A stretch of 9,468 nucleotides of DNA from CAIOSQ01 sp044359885 (lineage in GTDB: Bacteria > Pseudomonadota > Alphaproteobacteria > CACIAM-22H2), in NCBI GenBank assembly GCA_044359885.1, contig JBIKLI010000159.1, positions 1 to 9,468 of the forward strand, written 5' to 3'. Below are positions 6,446 through 9,468 of this stretch, one piece after another. A model generated the notes under the pieces. That model was not told the origin of the DNA, did no database searches, and saw nothing but the letters and a program-made list of their open reading frames with translations. Position 1 is the stretch's first letter. Each line of letters begins with the position of its first letter. The position numbers were made by a program, and so were the translations under genes.

Positions 6446-8586
6446 TCGCCCGGCGCCTTGTCGCGCGCCCGGCGCGGCTGGCGGCGCTGGGCGGAGCCGC
6501 GGCCGGACAGGCTGGGATTGGTCATGAAGAAGGCATGCGCGCTGAACCCCTGGGCGGCGCCGGGTGGCTGGCGATACGCGCCGTCCGGTCCCAGGATCCA
6601 GCTGTTCCGCATGTCGCGCAGATTGGCGACCATGATCTGGTCCTGGACCTGCTCGTGGACGGTGGGATTTTCGATCGGGATCAGGGTCTCGACGCGCCAG
6701 GACAGATTGCGCGGCATCCAGTCGGCCGACGATACGAAGACCTTGGAGTCGGGATGCGGCAACCCCTTGCCCGCGCCGAAGCAGACGATGCGGCTATGCT
6801 CGAGGAACCGGCCGATGATCGACTTCACCTGGATGTTTTCCGACAGCCCGGGCACCCCCGCGCGCAGGCCGCAGATGCCGCGCACCACCAGCTCGACCCG
6901 GACCCCGGCGGCGCTGGCGCGATAAAGAGCGTCGATCACCTCGCCGTCGATCAGCGCGTTGAGCTTGGCCCAGATCGCCGCCGGCCGTCCGGCCTCGGCA
7001 TGGGCGATCTCCTCGGCGATCAGCTGCAGCAGCCGCTGGCGCAGCGTCAGCGGCGCGAAGCTGATCTTCTCCATCGCGTCGGGCCGCGCATAGCCGGTGA
7101 TGTAGTTGAACAGCCGCGCCGCATCCCGGCACAGCGCCGGATCGCAGGAAAAGAACGACAGGTCGGTGTAGATGCGCGCGGTCACCGGATGATAGTTGCC
7201 GGTGCCGAAATGCACGTAGGAGCGAAGGCCGGCGTTCTCGCGGCGCACGACCAGCGAGATCTTGGCGTGGGTCTTGAGGCGGATGAAGCCGTAGACGACC
7301 TGGACGCCGGCGCGTTCGAGGTCCCGGGCCCAGCGGATGTTGCGCTCCTCGTCGAAGCGGGCCTTGAGCTCGACCAGCGCGGTCACCGACTTGCCCGCCT
7401 CGGCGGCCTCGATCAGCGCGCGCACGATCGGCGAGTTGTCGGACGTGCGGTACAGCGTCTGCTTGATCGCGACCACGTCGGGATCGATCGCCGCCTGGCG
7501 GACGAACTGCACCACCACGTCGAAGCTCTCGTAGGGGTGATGGACGACGATGTCCTTCTCGCGGATCGCGGCGAAGCAGTCGCCGCCGAAGTCGCGGATG
7601 CGCTGCGGGAAGCGCGGCGCATAGGGCGGAAAGAGAAGATCGGGCCGGCTGTCGACGATCAGCTGCGCGGCGTCGGGCAGGCCCAGCGGGCCTTCGAGGC
7701 GGAACACGTCGTCGGCGCTCGCCTTCAGCCCGTCGCGCACGAAATCCAGCACCTCGTCGGGCATCGCGTCGCTGATCTCGAGCCGGATCAGCACGCCGCG
7801 CCGGCGGCGCTTGAGCGCCGTCTCGAAGGTGCGGACCAGATCTTCCGCCTCCTCGTCGATCTCCATCTCGCTGTCGCGCAGCAGCCGGAACGCACCATGG
7901 GCGCGGACCTCGAAGCCCGGGAACAGCCGGTCCAGGAACAGCCGGACCAGGTCCTCGATCGGCAGGAAGCGGATCCGCGCGCCGGGCAGACGAACGAAGC
8001 GTTCGGCCTGGGCCGGCAGCGGCAGCAGCGCGTTCAGCGTCTGACCGTCGGCCTGCCGCACCAGCTGCAGCGCCAGCCCGAAGCCCTTGTTCGGCAGGAA
8101 CGGGAAGGGATGCGCCGGGTCCAGCGCCAGCGGCGTCAGCACGGGGAAGACGGTCGACTGGAAATACTGATCCGCCCAGGCGCGCTCCTCGCCGGTCATC
8201 TCGCCGGCGTTGAGCACCGCGATCCCCTGCCCGCGCAGCTCGGCGAGCAGCCCCGACCAGCAGACATGCTGGGCGTGGGTCAGTTCGGCGGCCCGCCGGT
8301 GGATTTCGGCCAGCTGTTCCGCCGGCGACAGCCCGTCCAGGCTGGGCGTCTTGACGCCGGCGGCACGCTGTCCGCGCAGGCCGGCGACGCGCACCATGTA
8401 GAACTCGTCGAGATTGCTCGCCGAGATCGACAGGAATCGTACCCGCTCCAGCAGCGGATGGCCGGGATCGTGCGATTGCGCCAGGACCCGCTGGTTGAAG
8501 GCGAGCCAGGAAAGTTCGCGATTTATGTAGCGGGCTTCCGGCCCCGCCGGACCGGCAGCGGCCGCATCGCCCGTGCCGTCAGCCAC
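6442..8586 (-). CDS. ppk1: polyphosphate kinase 1
   Basis: This encodes a 714-aa PPK1, within the usual length of about 690-740, that reversibly polymerises the gamma-phosphate of ATP into polyphosphate. The start is GTG at 8586-8584, the only plausible start before the conserved YINRELSWLAFNQRVL block (20-35); GGAAG lies four bases upstream. The N-terminal domain is followed by the helical head domain and two phospholipase-D-like catalytic domains. KTHAK carries H440, equivalent to the autophosphorylated H435 of E. coli, and HFGTGNYHP carries H459, equivalent to H454, with the same 19-residue spacing. VAIKQTLYRTS (372-382) and ELKARFDEERNIRWA (406-420) supply the conserved arginines. The C-terminus ends in a basic tail (RRQPRRARDK). 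It is first in the ppk-ppx operon and divergent from the sixA-like gene. The basic tail after the last fold element could contact polyphosphate or be unstructured; this is not resolved. Confidence 0.97.
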   Translation of the reverse strand: MADGTGDAAAAGPAGPEARYINRELSWLAFNQRVLAQSHDPGHPLLERVRFLSISASNLDEFYMVRVAGLRGQRAAGVKTPSLDGLSPAEQLAEIHRRAAELTHAQHVCWSGLLAELRGQGIAVLNAGEMTGEERAWADQYFQSTVFPVLTPLALDPAHPFPFLPNKGFGLALQLVRQADGQTLNALLPLPAQAERFVRLPGARIRFLPIEDLVRLFLDRLFPGFEVRAHGAFRLLRDSEMEIDEEAEDLVRTFETALKRRRRGVLIRLEISDAMPDEVLDFVRDGLKASADDVFRLEGPLGLPDAAQLIVDSRPDLLFPPYAPRFPQRIRDFGGDCFAAIREKDIVVHHPYESFDVVVQFVRQAAIDPDVVAIKQTLYRTSDNSPIVRALIEAAEAGKSVTALVELKARFDEERNIRWARDLERAGVQVVYGFIRLKTHAKISLVVRRENAGLRSYVHFGTGNYHPVTARIYTDLSFFSCDPALCRDAARLFNYITGYARPDAMEKISFAPLTLRQRLLQLIAEEIAHAEAGRPAAIWAKLNALIDGEVIDALYRASAAGVRVELVVRGICGLRAGVPGLSENIQVKSIIGRFLEHSRIVCFGAGKGLPHPDSKVFVSSADWMPRNLSWRVETLIPIENPTVHEQVQDQIMVANLRDMRNSWILGPDGAYRQPPGAAQGFSAHAFFMTNPSLSGRGSAQRRQPRRARDKAPGE

Positions 8587-8692
8587 TCGCTTCCGCCTTT
8601 CCGCGCCGATGCGCGCCTATATCATGGCGATGCGCGCCAAGGCTATCCTGGCCGGGGCGTCTGCGCCGGCCGTCGGCCCGAGGAGCAGGGAC
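8587..8692. promoter_or_regulatory. divergent ppk / sixA-like promoter region
   Basis: This 106-bp gap lies between divergent starts. It holds an AT-rich island CTATATCAT (8617-8625) flanked by an 11-bp direct repeat. On the minus strand the island reads ATGATATAG and could be part of a ppk -10. On the plus strand TATCCT (8644-8649) could serve sixA, with no good -35. AGGAG (8681-8685) is the sixA ribosome site, seven bases before its ATG. Promoter positions are guesses; the location between divergent genes is certain. Confidence 0.4.
8607..8638. repeat. 11-bp direct repeat pair, possible operator
   Basis: CGATGCGCGCC occurs at 8607-8617 and again, perfectly, at 8628-8638. The copies start 21 bp apart, about two DNA helical turns, and bracket the AT-rich island of the ppk/sixA intergenic region. 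Such spacing is what a dimeric or tandem DNA-binding regulator would use. GC-rich short repeats also arise by chance in this genome. Confidence 0.4.
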
Positions 8693-9217
8693 ATGAAGGA
8701 TCTGGTTCTGCTTCGCCATGCCAAGGCCCTGCCGGCCGCCGCCGGCCAGGACGACCGCGACCGGCCGCTCGGCGCGCGCGGACGCGAAGATGCCGCGGCC
8801 ATGGCTGGCTGGCTGCTCGGCGCCGGCTGGCGCCCCGATCTCGTCCTGTGCTCGCCCGCGACCCGCACCCGCGAGACCCTCGCGATCGTCGGCGCGACCC
8901 TGCCCTGCCCGCGCCGGACCGAGGAGCCGCCGCTCTATCTGGCCTCGCGCGGCGACCTGCGCGCCCGCATCCGGGCGATCGATCCGGGTTGCGCGGCGGC
9001 GATGATCGTCGGCCACAACCCGGGGCTGGAAGAGCTGGTCGCCGCGCTGGCGGCCGGCGCATCGCCGGCGCGCGCCGACGGCGACGAGCGCTTCCCGACC
9101 GCGGCCGTCGCGTGGTTCCGCAGCCCGGCACCCGACTGGCGCGGCATCTTCGACGTCCCCGCACGGCTGGTCGCGTACATGACGCCGGCGCTGCTCGGCG
9201 CGGCCGGCCAGGCATGA
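8693..9217 (+). CDS. sixA: SixA-like histidine phosphatase (branch 1 RHG family)
   Basis: This encodes a 174-aa cytoplasmic phosphatase. LVLLRHAKA (4-12) is the RHG signature, with R8 and the phosphohistidine nucleophile H9. SPATRTRET (54-62) gives the second phosphate-pocket Arg (R58), and IVGHNPGLEEL (105-115) supplies the second catalytic His (H108); E77 or E78 before LY is a candidate acid residue. The short length and these blocks match SixA, which in E. coli removes phosphate from histidine phosphotransfer domains (ArcB) and from the PTS protein NPr. Whether this protein acts on a phosphohistidine protein or a small phosphate ester is unknown. The start ATG at 8693 has a strong AGGAG seven bases upstream, which decides it. 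The gene is divergent from ppk and convergent with the CHAD-domain gene. Confidence 0.9.
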   Translation: MKDLVLLRHAKALPAAAGQDDRDRPLGARGREDAAAMAGWLLGAGWRPDLVLCSPATRTRETLAIVGATLPCPRRTEEPPLYLASRGDLRARIRAIDPGCAAAMIVGHNPGLEELVAALAAGASPARADGDERFPTAAVAWFRSPAPDWRGIFDVPARLVAYMTPALLGAAGQA

Positions 9218-9222
9218 CGGCG

Positions 9223-9234
9223 GCCGGCGCCGGC
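9223..9234. terminator. GC palindrome between convergent genes, possible weak terminator
   Basis: GCCGGCGCCGGC is a perfect 12-bp palindrome filling most of the 17-bp gap between the stop codons of the sixA-like gene (9217) and the CHAD gene (9235). It has no loop of its own and no T-tract on either side, so intrinsic termination would be weak. It may only reflect GC-rich composition. Confidence 0.25.
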
Positions 9235-9468
9235 TCACGTCCAGAAGCTCCGCCGGTCCTGGAAGTCGCGCCAGGTCTCCGGCAGATGCCGCAGCTCCGC
9301 CGCCTCGCGCGCCGCGCACCAGCCCAGGACCAGGGCGGCGCCGCGCTCGAAGGCCGCGCGATCTGCGACGCGCCGGCGCCCAAGCCGCGCCAGCAGCGCG
9401 CGCAGCGTCACGCTGTCGTTGAGCGCGCCCAGCTGGTCCTGGACCCCGGCCAGCGCCGCCAGCCAGCG
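9235..9468 (-). CDS. CHAD-domain protein, C-terminal end only (probably CYTH-CHAD)
   Basis: Only the last 77 residues are in the window; the gene continues past the right edge. The stop TGA is at 9237-9235. The segment reads as the end of a CHAD domain: LAGVQDQLGALNDSVTLRALL (fragment residues 6-26, the helix with the conserved LG-LND core), a helix with GAALVLGWCAAREA near 43-56, and a closing ETWRDFQDRRSFW. CHAD is an alpha-helical, His/Arg/Lys-rich domain shown in other organisms to bind inorganic polyphosphate, and it is often fused to an N-terminal CYTH triphosphatase domain. The CYTH part would lie outside the window, so the fusion is inferred. It sits beside ppk-ppx and converges on the sixA-like gene, which fits a polyphosphate-related role. 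Confidence 0.85.
   Translation of the reverse strand, partial: RWLAALAGVQDQLGALNDSVTLRALLARLGRRRVADRAAFERGAALVLGWCAAREAAELRHLPETWRDFQDRRSFWT

Noticed and set aside
4559..6925. Plus-strand 788-codon open frame antisense to ppx and the end of ppk
   Set aside because: Both real genes show complete catalytic motifs on the minus strand; the antisense product is low-complexity with no domains.
8579..9383. Minus-strand open frames antisense to the sixA-like gene
   Set aside because: The plus strand encodes all phosphatase motifs with a good ribosome site; the antisense frames are Arg-rich shadows.
1..9468. Mobile elements, CRISPR arrays, tRNA or rRNA genes, riboswitches
   Set aside because: No transposase or integrase motifs, no regularly spaced repeats, no cloverleaf or rRNA signature, and gaps between genes are too short for leaders of riboswitch size.

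Overview
This window looks like a chromosomal housekeeping segment from a GC-rich alphaproteobacterium, most likely of the Rhodospirillales type. The reasons are the very high GC content (about 70% by eye), an aspartyl-tRNA synthetase with alphaproteobacterial sequence blocks, an EipB-type (DUF1849) envelope protein, a DUF6505-type protein, and a ppk-ppx / rnd / aspS neighbourhood known from other alphaproteobacteria. Genes are packed tightly. Intergenic gaps are 99 bp or more only where genes diverge. I see no insertion sequence, phage gene, CRISPR array, tRNA or rRNA.

Layout, left to right. (1) The 5' part of an eipB-like gene runs leftward off the window (1-570), divergent from a small DUF6505-like gene (670-1119). 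(2) That gene converges, with a 3-bp gap, on aspS (1123-2916, minus), whose sequence suggests a non-discriminating enzyme. (3) Divergent from aspS is rnd (RNase D, 3034-4203, plus). It overlaps by ATGA a gene for a 255-aa protein that I read as a divergent gamma-glutamylcyclotransferase/AIG2-like fold (4200-4967). (4) This gene converges on ppx (4964-6445, minus), and their stop codons share a CTAG. ppx follows ppk (6442-8586, minus) with another ATGA overlap, giving a translationally coupled polyphosphate operon. (5) Divergent from ppk is a SixA-like histidine phosphatase gene (8693-9217). It converges on a gene that ends in a CHAD domain (9235 to the right edge, minus).

How the genes work together. 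The right half is a polyphosphate module: PPK1 makes polyP, PPX/GppA degrades it, and a CHAD-domain protein (a family known to bind polyP, often fused to a CYTH triphosphatase domain) sits next door with a SixA-type phosphatase. The left half is translation and RNA processing (AspRS, RNase D) plus a periplasmic envelope-integrity factor. No clearly new defence or mobile system is present. The least explained items are the GGCT-like protein coupled to rnd, the DUF6505 protein, the 11-bp direct repeat at two-turn spacing in the ppk/sixA promoter region, and the SixA-CHAD pairing beside ppk-ppx.
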